Shown: positions 17,703 through 26,157 of the stretch, in pieces
Layout: each line of letters begins with the position of its first letter
How positions within the stretch are numbered: position 1 is the stretch's first letter
Source of the DNA: Acidobacteriota bacterium
GTDB taxonomy: Bacteria; Acidobacteriota; Terriglobia; Acidiferrales; UBA7541
Assembly (NCBI GenBank): GCA_003156635.1
Contig: PMHK01000079.1
Span: 1-32,037, forward strand
DNA length: 32,037 bases
Direction of reading: 5' to 3'
The notes under the pieces: generated by a model
Databases searched by the model: none
Told to the model about the DNA's origin: nothing
What the model saw: the letters and a program-made list of their open reading frames with translations, nothing else
Program-made: the position numbers and the translations under genes

Positions 17703-19098
17703 AACGCAGCGCTTCGACGGGGTTCAGTTGCGCCGCCCGCGACGCCGGATAAATTCCGGCAGCGAGACTCACCACGAAAGAGATGGCGATCGCCGCCAGT
17801 ACCATCCACCACGGCACGCGCGATAAATCGATGGTCGGCAGCTGCTGGCGCGTCAAATACACATTGGTTCCGAAAGTCAGTGCCCTGCCAATCAGCCAGC
17901 CGAAGAACACTCCGAAAATTCCGCCGACAATCCCCATTACGCCAGCCTCGGCAAAAAACAATTTCCGCACGTCGCTGTCCTGCGCGCCCAGCGCTTTCAA
18001 CACGCCGATCTCACGCCGCCGCTCCAGAATAGCCATGGCTAAAGTGTTGATGATGCCGAGGCAGGCCACGGTCAACGCCAGGCTGCCGAAAATAAACAGC
18101 AGCGAATCGAAGACCTGAAAAAACAGCTGAATATTCTTGGTCGCGTCGATAATCGAAAATGTTCCGAAGCCCATGGACTTGATCGAGTCTTCGACGGATT
18201 TCACATTGGTCGGGCTCTTCACTCGCACGGTCAACGTTTCGTACACCGGCTTGCCGTTCAAGCCGCGCAACAATTCACGCATGTCGCCCGGTTGCGACGC
18301 ACGCAGCTTCTGTGCGGTTTCCATCGGAATCAGCAGGCGCCCGCGACCCAGGCCGCCAAAACCAGCGGCCGGCTCGGTTTCCACGATGCCGATAATGTGC
18401 AGCGTCATTTCCCGCGGCACGATGGAAAATCCGGCGCTCAGTCCATCACCGCCGCTGGGGCCGAATTCGTTGTCTTCACTCGCATCGGACGCGGCGCCCT
18501 TGCCGTTCAGGCGCGCAGCAGGCTGGCTCGGAATGGGCTGCTTTTCGGCGTAGCGCAAAATCACGTCCTTGCCGATCAGCGAATCGGGATCCTTCGACAA
18601 ATCCTTGGCCAGCTCCACCTGCAAAATCGCTTCACGGGCACTGCCACTCGAAAAAAAAGTGCCCTTCATATTGTCGAAAGCGCCGTCCGCCTGCGCCGAT
18701 TGCACGATCCCCGCTGCGGTGGTCCCGTACGGCTTGCCGTCGTACTGAATTTCGGTCTGGAAGCGCATCTCCGGATACACTTCGGTGACGTTCGGCAATT
18801 TGGCCAAATCCTGACGCGCGGTTTCATCGAGGCGGCGCGAAGGCCCCTTCGGCGTGCTGTCGTCGCGGCGCGGACCGCCGAAGCGGCGCTGATTGGCTTG
18901 CGAAACAACAAACACCGCGTCGAACAATCCGCTTTTCGCCAGCCGCGAACTGGCCATTTCCTGCAAGCCCACCCCCAGCGAGGTCATCGCCACCAGCGAC
19001 GCCACGCCCACAGCGATGCCCAGAGTCGTCAGCGAATTGCGCAACAGCGCTTCGCGCAGATTCCGCCCAGCCAATTCGGTCAAGTCGCGCAGCTTCAT
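17695..19098 (-). CDS. ABC transporter permease (MacB/FtsX-like)
   Basis: REALLRNSLTTLGIAVGVASLVAMTSLGVGLQ...AMAILERRREIGVLKALGA...GIYPASRAAQLNPVEALRYE. Confidence 0.92.
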   Translation of the reverse strand: MKLRDLTELAGRNLREALLRNSLTTLGIAVGVASLVAMTSLGVGLQEMASSRLAKSGLFDAVFVVSQANQRRFGGPRRDDSTPKGPSRRLDETARQDLAKLPNVTEVYPEMRFQTEIQYDGKPYGTTAAGIVQSAQADGAFDNMKGTFFSSGSAREAILQVELAKDLSKDPDSLIGKDVILRYAEKQPIPSQPAARLNGKGAASDASEDNEFGPSGGDGLSAGFSIVPREMTLHIIGIVETEPAAGFGGLGRGRLLIPMETAQKLRASQPGDMRELLRGLNGKPVYETLTVRVKSPTNVKSVEDSIKSMGFGTFSIIDATKNIQLFFQVFDSLLFIFGSLALTVACLGIINTLAMAILERRREIGVLKALGAQDSDVRKLFFAEAGVMGIVGGIFGVFFGWLIGRALTFGTNVYLTRQQLPTIDLSRVPWWMVLAAIAISFVVSLAAGIYPASRAAQLNPVEALRYE

Positions 19099-19817
19099 GC
19101 CGTCATTCCAACGCCGTCGCTGATCAGTTTTCCGTCGCCCATCAAGATGATGCGCTGGGCAAATTTCTCGGCCCGCGGTCGGTCGTGCGTCACCATGACG
19201 ATCGTCATCTGCAGTAACTGATTGATTTCCTGTAGTAGCCGCATAATCGTGTCGCCGGTCACGCTGTCGAGATTGCCGGTGGGCTCATCAGCCAGCAGAA
19301 TCGTCGGCCGGTTCACCAGCGCGCGCGCCAGCGACGCGCGCTGCTGTTCCCCGCCGGATAATTCGCTGGGGCGGTGCGTGAGCCGCGCGGTCAGTTTTAC
19401 CCGTTCCACCGCCTCGCGCACCCGCGCGGGACGCTCGGCGCGATCCACCTCCGCCAGACGCAGCGGCAGTTCCACATTTTCTTCGAGGGTCATGCGCGGC
19501 AAAAGGTTAAATGCCTGAAAAACCATGCCCACGGTGTGGCTGCGGTGATGCGCCAGCTGCCGCGAATCCATATCGGCGAGATCCTTGTCGTGGGCGTAGA
19601 TCGCGCCGGAAGTGGGCCGGTCGAGCCCCGCCAGCAAGTTCAGCAAAGTGGATTTACCGGAGCCGGAACTGCCCAGCAACGCGACAAATTCGCGTTCGCG
19701 GACGGTGATCGAAACGTCGTCGACCGCGCGCACCAGCGCCTCGCCCATTTGGTATTGCCGGGAGACATGATCGGTACGAATCGCAAATCCAGCGGAATTC
19801 CCTGTGGTCACACTCAC
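19095..19817 (-). CDS. ABC transporter ATP-binding protein (MacB/LolD-like)
   Basis: Walker A GSSGSGKST, signature LSGGEQQRASLARAL, Walker B ILLADEPTGNLDS. GTG start; 4-bp overlap with the permease. Confidence 0.95.
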   Translation of the reverse strand: MSVTTGNSAGFAIRTDHVSRQYQMGEALVRAVDDVSITVREREFVALLGSSGSGKSTLLNLLAGLDRPTSGAIYAHDKDLADMDSRQLAHHRSHTVGMVFQAFNLLPRMTLEENVELPLRLAEVDRAERPARVREAVERVKLTARLTHRPSELSGGEQQRASLARALVNRPTILLADEPTGNLDSVTGDTIMRLLQEINQLLQMTIVMVTHDRPRAEKFAQRIILMGDGKLISDGVGMTA

Positions 19818-19936
19818 TATGATATTACGTTTGCAGCCTCTCTTTAGTTACATTGAACACCAGCTGGCGATTCCCTGCTCCGCGGCCGAAATCCGCGCGA
19901 ACGTCCTATGTTAGACTCGTGAGCCCAATACTCCGC

Positions 19937-20521
19937 ATGAAACGAACTTTTCTAGCCGCCAGCGCCTTCGCTCTGACCGTTGCGATTCTGTTTCCGCTGC
20001 GTTCGTCGCGCGCGCTGCAAGAAGCACCGCCGCGCGTGGTGGAGTATACTGAACGCGTTCAGATGTCCACCGGCGAAGTCCGCAAAGGCGACGTTTGCGC
20101 CACTTTTTATCCGGAACTTGAATCGAACGAATTTTTCCGCGGCTTGCAGCGCACCGAAACCGACGAAGGCCGCACCTTCCGCAAATATTCACAGTTGGTG
20201 ACTACCTACCCGCCGAGCCTGCGGATTCAGATCGATGTGCGCATCAGCATCTGTGACGCCGACATCTATACTCCCGCGCCCATTCCTGATTTTTTGAAGA
20301 CCCTGCATTTCAAAGTGCAATGGAAGAAGGCGATGTACCTGCGGCCGGTGGGCAGTTTTTCGGTGGAAAGTATTCCGCTGACTCTCGATCAAAGTGAAAA
20401 TCGCAAGGTGCTGGTGGTCCAGATCCACGACAGCACAAACGTGCCGCTGACCGACCATTTGATACTTACGATTCTTTCGCCCGACGGCAAAATTCTTTCC
20501 AGAATGGCCGCGCGGCCATAG
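19937..20521 (+). CDS. Hypothetical exported protein
   Basis: MKRTFLAASAFALTVAILFPLRSSRA signal-peptide-like N-terminus; 194 aa; no recognised family. Confidence 0.65.
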   Translation: MKRTFLAASAFALTVAILFPLRSSRALQEAPPRVVEYTERVQMSTGEVRKGDVCATFYPELESNEFFRGLQRTETDEGRTFRKYSQLVTTYPPSLRIQIDVRISICDADIYTPAPIPDFLKTLHFKVQWKKAMYLRPVGSFSVESIPLTLDQSENRKVLVVQIHDSTNVPLTDHLILTILSPDGKILSRMAARP

Positions 20522-20544
20522 ATGCTCCGCGCACCTTCGCGCGA

Positions 20545-20763
20545 CTACGAGTTCTGCGCCCGCCGCCGTTCCCCGACCCAATCGAGAAACCGCCGCATCC
20601 GCACTCGCTCGCGCCACATTAGCGACATAAATTCCGTGCGGTCCAGCTCCGCGGCTTCCTTGCCGAAGAAAGTTTCCAGCCGCCATTGAATGTACGGCGA
20701 ATCCCAGGGATGCAGACGATAGCCTTTGGCGATGATCCAGTAATAGCGCAGGGCGTTCAGCAT
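20545..20763 (-). CDS. Small conserved-looking hypothetical protein
   Basis: MLNALRYYWIIAKGYRLHPWDSPYIQWRLETFFGKEAAELDRTEFMSLMWRERVRMRRFLDWVGERRR; Trp/Arg-rich and protein-like; start at ATG 20763. Confidence 0.65.
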   Translation of the reverse strand: MLNALRYYWIIAKGYRLHPWDSPYIQWRLETFFGKEAAELDRTEFMSLMWRERVRMRRFLDWVGERRRAQNS

Positions 20764-20810
20764 CGCGCTTCCCCGCCCGATGCCGCCACGACCGATGCTA
20801 AAATGAAAGC

Positions 20811-21179
20811 GTGACCGACGCGACACCAAAATCCGCAGAAGACCATTACTACGACGGGATTGATTTTTTTGGCGCGGGAAAATTCACGGAAGCCATCGCG
20901 GAATATAACCGGGCCCTGGCGATCGATCCAAAGTTTGGCGACGCGCTCCATGGCCTCGCGCAAGCCTATCACGCCCAGCAGGATTTCGACCGCACCATCG
21001 AAGCCGCGCGCCGGATCTTGGCCCTCGACCCTGAGGACATTTTGGCCTGGACCACCATTTCCCGCGCGTACCAGCGCAAAAATATGATCCCCGAAGCCGA
21101 GGAAGCCGGAAGCAAAGCGCGCATTCTAGGCTGGAAGCAGCAACTGCGCGAGCAAAAGGCAAAATCGCAAACGGAGTAA
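20811..21179 (+). CDS. TPR repeat protein
   Basis: YYDGIDFFGAGKFTEAIAEYNRALAIDPKFGDALHGLAQAYHAQQDFDRTIEAARRILALDPEDILAWTTISRAYQRKN: about three TPRs; GTG start. Confidence 0.85.
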   Translation: MTDATPKSAEDHYYDGIDFFGAGKFTEAIAEYNRALAIDPKFGDALHGLAQAYHAQQDFDRTIEAARRILALDPEDILAWTTISRAYQRKNMIPEAEEAGSKARILGWKQQLREQKAKSQTE

Positions 21180-21265
21180 AAATTCCTCAGGGGCTAAAGC
21201 CTTTTGCAATGTGTCACTTCTTGTCGGAGCTAAAGCTGCGCCCCCCTAAAAATCCTGCTTCGCCA

Positions 21266-22006
21266 TTAGTTCGCCGCACGCGTTTTTGAAACGGACTTGG
21301 TCAGTTGCACCGCTTCGGCGATTATCTCTCCGTTCCCGGCCGCCGATTTCCCATCCGGCATGACGACTGTATCTTCAAATCCGATTCGCGTGTCGTGCCC
21401 TTTCATCGCGGCAATGCCGATGAAGTTCCATGCCGTATCGTTGTAGCCATGCAGCAGACGCGGAATGTTCACGCTGCCGCGATTCAGGAACGCCTCGAGA
21501 AATCCCACGACCGCCACCGCGGCGGCCATATCCTGCTCTTCCGGTTCCAGCAGCGCGCGCAAACATTGCGGACCGATCTTGCTACCAACGAAGTTTTCCA
21601 CCGCGAGCACGCTGCCCAGCCCCGCCTCGATTCCCACACCGCGCGAAATCAGCAATTGCGCCAGCTCAACCGCGCCCGGCTCATTGAAATTCACCGATGC
21701 AAAATCCGGTAACACTTCCCACGCCGAAACCTTGGCATGTCGCGTGGCCGAATCCGGTTCAATCCATTCCGCGGTGCTCACGCCAATCGGCGTGCCCGGC
21801 ACTGCCTGGCGCATCGCCCGCAGCGCCGCCGCCACGTCGCCGGCATCCACGCTTTCCCGTCCGTCACTGCCCCGCACATGAAAATGAACGCACGCTGCAC
21901 CGGCCGCCACCGCCGCGCGCGTCGATTCCGCCATTTCCGCAATCGTAAAAGGAATTGCCGGATTTTCGTCGCGGGCTCGCGCTCCGTTCAGGGCTACTTG
22001 AATCAC
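21266..22006 (-). CDS. BKACE family (3-keto-5-aminohexanoate cleavage enzyme-like) protein
   Basis: VIQVALNGARARDENPAIPFT, AGAACVHFHVRG, SVNFNEPGAVELAQLL, IEAGLGSVL. Start moved to GTG 22006, 7 nt after GGGAGG, rather than the ORF-track TTG at 22021. Confidence 0.88.
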   Translation of the reverse strand: MIQVALNGARARDENPAIPFTIAEMAESTRAAVAAGAACVHFHVRGSDGRESVDAGDVAAALRAMRQAVPGTPIGVSTAEWIEPDSATRHAKVSAWEVLPDFASVNFNEPGAVELAQLLISRGVGIEAGLGSVLAVENFVGSKIGPQCLRALLEPEEQDMAAAVAVVGFLEAFLNRGSVNIPRLLHGYNDTAWNFIGIAAMKGHDTRIGFEDTVVMPDGKSAAGNGEIIAEAVQLTKSVSKTRAAN

Positions 22007-22031
22007 GATGAACCCTCCCAAGTGTTCCTAC

Positions 22032-22071
22032 AAAAAAATGCGGGACGGACCAGGAATCCGCCCCGCATTTT
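22032..22071 (-). terminator. Rho-independent terminator downstream of the aldehyde dehydrogenase gene
   Basis: AAAATGCGGG-a-CGGA (22035-22049) pairs with TCCG-c-CCCGCATTTT (22057-22071), loop CCAGGAA-like; A-run 22032-22038 gives a U-tract on the minus strand. Confidence 0.88.
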
Positions 22072-22095
22072 AAGCGCAACGCCGCTTGAAAATAT

Positions 22096-23595
22096 CTACA
22101 GCGCGGCGCAAACCGATTTCACTTCGGTGTAGTTCTTCAACACTTCGTGTCCCATTTCGCGGCCCCAGCCCGACTGCTTGTATCCGCCGAACGGCATGGT
22201 CGCATCGAACACGTTGTAGCAATTGATCCACACTGTGCCGGCCTTGATTTTCGCGGCCAGCGCGTGCGCCTTCTTGATGTCCTTGGTCCAAATGCCCGCC
22301 GCCAGACCGTACACCGTGTCATTGGCCTTCGCGGCGATTTCGTCGATGCTGTTGAACGGGCTGGCCGTAACTACCGGTCCGAAAATTTCTTCCCGCACGA
22401 CCTTCATTTTGTCAGTGGTATCGACCAACACCGTGGGCTTGACGAAGTAGCCCTTGGTGCCTTCGCGGGAACCGCCGACCGTCGCGCGGGCGCCTTCTTT
22501 CTTGCCCGAATCCATGTAGCCGACCACGCGATTCAGCTGTTCTTCGGAAACCAGCGGGCCCATATCGCAATCCGGATCGAATCCCTGGCGCACGCGAATC
22601 TTCGAGGCTTTCTCCGAGATCCCTTCGACCACTTTGTCGAAAATATCTTTTTGGATGAACAACCGCGAGCCGGCGCAACAGGTCTGCCCTTGATTGAAGA
22701 AAATCGCGCTGGCCGCGCCGGGAATGGTCGCTTCCACGTCCGCGTCATCGAACACGATGTTGGGCGATTTGCCGCCGAGTTCCAGCGACACTTTCTTCAG
22801 ATTACCGGCTGCCGCATGAACGATCAGCTTGCCCACTTCGGTCGAGCCGGTGAACGCCACTTTGTCCACGTCGTCATGCGCCGCCAAAGCCGCGCCGGCC
22901 GTTTCGCCGTATCCCGGGATAATATTCACCACGCCATCCGGGAAGCCCGCTTCCTGGACCAATTCCCCCAGCCGCAGCGCCGTCAGCGGCGTCTGCTCGG
23001 CTGGCTTCAGCACGATGGTGCAACCCGCCGCCAGCGCCGGCGCCAGCTTCCACGCCGCCATCAGCAACGGAAAATTCCACGGAATAATTTGGCCCACGAC
23101 GCCGATCGGCTCGCGGCTGGTATAGGCAAAAAACTTGCCCTGCGGCGCGCCCGAAAACGGAATGGTGTTCCCTTCGATCTTGGTCGCCCAACCCGCGTAG
23201 TAGCGGAAATGGTCGATGGCCAGCGGAACGTCCGCAGCGCGTGCGACCTTCAACGCCTTGCCGTTATCGAGCGATTCGAGCTGCGCGAATTCCTCGAGGT
23301 GCTGTTCGAGCAAATCCGCCAGCTTCCAGATCATCCGCGAACGATCCGAGTGCGAAATCTTGGACCACGCGCCGGTTTCAAACGCCGCGCGCGCCGCTTT
23401 CACCGCGCGATTAATGTCTTCCTTATCGCCTTCCGCGATGTTTGAAAGCACTTCGCCAGTGGCCGGGTTATACGTCGGAAAGGTTTTGCCGCTGGCCGCA
23501 TCCACCCACTTGCCGTTGATCAGCATTTTGTGGGTCTTGCCCACGTACCCGCTGACCTTCGGATCCATTTGGACGACCGAGGTTGCCGTTGCCAT
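22096..23595 (-). CDS. NAD(P)-dependent aldehyde dehydrogenase
   Basis: INGKWVDAASGKTFPTYNPATGEV, LELGGKSPNIVFDDAD, FFNQGQTCCAGSRLFIQ, EEIFGPVV, PFGGYKQSGWGREMG; AAGGAGG SD. Confidence 0.96.
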   Translation of the reverse strand: MATATSVVQMDPKVSGYVGKTHKMLINGKWVDAASGKTFPTYNPATGEVLSNIAEGDKEDINRAVKAARAAFETGAWSKISHSDRSRMIWKLADLLEQHLEEFAQLESLDNGKALKVARAADVPLAIDHFRYYAGWATKIEGNTIPFSGAPQGKFFAYTSREPIGVVGQIIPWNFPLLMAAWKLAPALAAGCTIVLKPAEQTPLTALRLGELVQEAGFPDGVVNIIPGYGETAGAALAAHDDVDKVAFTGSTEVGKLIVHAAAGNLKKVSLELGGKSPNIVFDDADVEATIPGAASAIFFNQGQTCCAGSRLFIQKDIFDKVVEGISEKASKIRVRQGFDPDCDMGPLVSEEQLNRVVGYMDSGKKEGARATVGGSREGTKGYFVKPTVLVDTTDKMKVVREEIFGPVVTASPFNSIDEIAAKANDTVYGLAAGIWTKDIKKAHALAAKIKAGTVWINCYNVFDATMPFGGYKQSGWGREMGHEVLKNYTEVKSVCAAL

Positions 23596-23894
23596 TTCGT
23601 AATCCTCCTTCAGTCTGTAAACGATTTACGAGAAATCGATGCGGAAACTTTTTGTAGGCGAAAAAGCGCGAGTCGCGCCTGAAACCCGGATGAAACGGGA
23701 AATAATATTCGCCGAGTCGCCGGCTGCGGGGGATTCAGCCTTGCGTGACGCGCCAACCCGGGGAAAATGCACAGCGCCTGCCATCATGTGATCCGAGCCT
23801 GAATTTCGCGATAACTGGCCAGACCCGCCCATCATATTCCTGCCAGATGGCGAAAGGCAATAGCCCGCCGAGGCCGGCAGTCTTGTCGTTTGGA

Positions 23895-24077
23895 TTATGC
23901 CGAGGAATTATTCTTGAAGTCCTGGATTATCACCCACACGAATATGGCGAATACCACTGCGAAGATGACTGCTACCCACCCAGGGCCCAATCCAATCGGA
24001 ATAGGGAAGAAAATGACGAATAGCGAAAACCACCATGGCCATTCCTGTTCCTTTCCCGGTACCGGGCTTCCCGTCAT
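23895..24077 (-). CDS. Small membrane protein (60 aa)
   Basis: MTGSPVPGKEQEWPWWFSLFVIFFPIPIGLGPGWVAVIFAVVFAIFVWVIIQDFKNNSSA: two hydrophobic stretches, same strand and just downstream of the dtxR-like gene. Confidence 0.5.
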   Translation of the reverse strand: MTGSPVPGKEQEWPWWFSLFVIFFPIPIGLGPGWVAVIFAVVFAIFVWVIIQDFKNNSSA

Positions 24078-24117
24078 CGGAACGCTCAGACTCCTCCGTG
24101 GCTCAGGTCTTCCTGAA

Positions 24118-24798
24118 TCAACCCGCGGATTTACCCACCCAGACCCGCTGGGTCGCGGGCTTGCCTAAATGAATGTGTTTGGCGCGCTGACCGGAGACGG
24201 ATAGTTCCATGGTTTCGTCGTATTCGCGGCGGTGCACCTTCACCCGCACACCGGGCTGAAGCTGCAGACCCACCAGAAATTCGAGGAATTTTGGGTCCTT
24301 CTCGTACACGCGCAAGACTTCGTACTCACCGCCCGTTTCCGCTTCGGACAATTTCAGCGCGCCGAATTTCTTGCGCAGTTTGGCCATGCCCCCGACCAGC
24401 GGCACGCCGTGCGGGCAGCGGCTCTCCCGGCCAAACCGCTTCAACAGCAGGTCCGCCACTTCCTGTGAAATGCCGTGCTCCAGTTTTTCCGCTTCTTCGT
24501 GCACTCGCGACCAGGGCAGGCCAATGACGTCCGTAAGCAGTTTCTCGGCCAGCCGGTGACGCAGCACCAGATGCTGCGCGATCTCTTCGCCCTTGGCCGA
24601 CAACTCGATGCGTCCATCGCGCCTCACGTGCAAATATCCGCCGCGAGTCATGCGCTTCAATGCCGCCGTCACCGCCGGAGGCGTGACGTCCAAATCTTCC
24701 GCCAGTCGCGCGCTGATCGGCGTCTGCTCTTCCTGCACAAGCTCCCAGATCGCTTTCAGATAATCTTCCTGGGAGACGCTGGTTTGTTCTCGACGCAT
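24118..24798 (-). CDS. DtxR/MntR family metal-dependent transcriptional regulator with FeoA-like C-terminus
   Basis: SQEDYLKAIWELVQEEQTPISARLAEDLDVTPPAVTAALKRMTRGGYL...LRHRLAEKLLTDVIGLPWSRVHEEAEKLEHGIS...RCPHGVPL. Confidence 0.93.
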   Translation of the reverse strand: MRREQTSVSQEDYLKAIWELVQEEQTPISARLAEDLDVTPPAVTAALKRMTRGGYLHVRRDGRIELSAKGEEIAQHLVLRHRLAEKLLTDVIGLPWSRVHEEAEKLEHGISQEVADLLLKRFGRESRCPHGVPLVGGMAKLRKKFGALKLSEAETGGEYEVLRVYEKDPKFLEFLVGLQLQPGVRVKVHRREYDETMELSVSGQRAKHIHLGKPATQRVWVGKSAG

Positions 24799-24849
24799 GA
24801 TTCCTTGGCTGATGACCGAATGCGGCTGCGATTATCTGTTGCCGTGGAC

Positions 24850-25296
24850 CTAACGCTGGCTGCCCCGTCCCGGTTCCATGCTGTCGTCGCGCAGGCTGGT
24901 GCGTAGTTGCGCGGCCAGCAGGGTCACCCGCGCTTCGATGCTGTCGCGAATGCGCCGATGCAGCTCGATGTCCTCGCCAAATGGATCCTGTACATCCCAA
25001 TCCTCGAATTTCTTCCCAGCGAAAAGCGACCCGCCCGGAATGCCCGACATATTCACGATCAGGTGCGGCGTCCTCAATTCTTCGCTTTGCAATCCCTTCG
25101 AGAATTGCCCGTGCACCGAAATTCCCTTTTCGTGCAACACCGCCTTCGCGGTTTTGTCGATGAAACCCAGCGGCGTCACTCCGGCGCTCTCCGGAGCAAT
25201 AATGTCGCCGTGCGAATGCCGCGCAATCGCCTCAGCCATCTGGCTGCGCACGCAATTCCCCACGCAGACGAAAAGCACGCGTATCGGTTCGCCCAT
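24850..25296 (-). CDS. Low-molecular-weight protein tyrosine phosphatase / arsenate reductase-like protein
   Basis: VLFVCVGNCVRSQMAEAIAR contains the CX5R loop (CVGNCVR); DWDVQDPF acid loop. Confidence 0.88.
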   Translation of the reverse strand: MGEPIRVLFVCVGNCVRSQMAEAIARHSHGDIIAPESAGVTPLGFIDKTAKAVLHEKGISVHGQFSKGLQSEELRTPHLIVNMSGIPGGSLFAGKKFEDWDVQDPFGEDIELHRRIRDSIEARVTLLAAQLRTSLRDDSMEPGRGSQR

Positions 25297-25502
25297 GACG
25301 CTTAGAGAATGTCACAATTCGCGGGGTCTTGTCAGGCAGGATGATGAAGTGAATCAGTTTTTGTCGAAGCGCAAGAGCATCCGCAGCGCCAATTCGTTTT
25401 TCCGGGTGCCGCACTCTTCGCCTTCTGAAGGGTGCGGGTTTAGAGCTCAGCAGGACAGAAACCACTGATGGCGGCGAAGTGCATGACGCGTGGCCGCAGC
25501 GC

Positions 25503-26081
25503 TCAACGTATGCCGTTGTCCTTCGCCATTCGCGCAAAGTATTCGTGAATCGTGGGGTCCTCAGTCAATTCCGGATGAAACGTCGAAGCGAGAATATTTC
25601 CCTGCCGCACCAAAATGGGGTGGCCGCCGAATTCCGCTAGAACTTCAACCTTGGGCCCAACGGTTTCAAAAATCGGCGCGCGAATAAAAACCATTTCGAT
25701 GCGCTGTTCACGCAGCTTGGTTTGCACCACATGCACGTCGCTCGCGAGCTGTCGTCCGTAGCCGTTCCGCAGCACCGACGCGTCCAGCAGTCCCAACGAC
25801 GCTTGCGGCGGCCCGTGCACTTCGCGAGCCAGCAAAATCGCGCCGGCACAGGTGCCGTACACCGGCCCGCCAGCGGCGCCAAATTTCCTCAGCGGCTCGA
25901 ACAGTCCTTCTTCCGTCATCACCTTCAGGTGTGTTGTGCTTTCGCCGCCAGGCAAGATGATTCCATCGAGGCTATTCAAATCGTCGGAGGTCCGGACATA
26001 ACGGTGCGCAACGCCAATGCGATCGAGCATCTTGGCGTGCGCTTCGTAATCACCCTGTATTGCTAGAATTCCGATTGTCAT
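25503..26081 (-). CDS. pdxT: Pyridoxal 5'-phosphate synthase glutaminase subunit PdxT
   Basis: MTIGILAIQGDYEAHAKMLDRIG, GIILPGGESTT, PVYGTCAGAILLA, FHPELTED; adjacent to pdxS. Confidence 0.96.
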   Translation of the reverse strand: MTIGILAIQGDYEAHAKMLDRIGVAHRYVRTSDDLNSLDGIILPGGESTTHLKVMTEEGLFEPLRKFGAAGGPVYGTCAGAILLAREVHGPPQASLGLLDASVLRNGYGRQLASDVHVVQTKLREQRIEMVFIRAPIFETVGPKVEVLAEFGGHPILVRQGNILASTFHPELTEDPTIHEYFARMAKDNGIR

Positions 26082-26088
26082 GGCGATT

Positions 26089-26130
26089 AAAAAAATTCAC
26101 GCCAAGCGGCCGTATCAACCGCTTGGCGTG
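26089..26130 (-). terminator. Terminator/attenuator-like hairpin between pdxS and pdxT
   Basis: CACGCCAAGCGG (26098-26109) and CCGCTTGGCGTG (26119-26130) form a perfect 12-bp stem; A-run 26089-26095 gives a minus-strand U-tract, ending 7 nt from the pdxT ATG. Confidence 0.75.
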
Positions 26131-26157
26131 AGCCTTGCTCGTGCCGAGATGCGGCAA

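Noticed and set aside
18292-19221. 309-aa plus-strand ORF
   Set aside because: Antisense to the ABC permease gene; typical high-GC shadow ORF.
22147-23445. 432-aa plus-strand ORF
   Set aside because: Antisense to the well-supported aldehyde dehydrogenase gene; His/Arg-rich shadow ORF.
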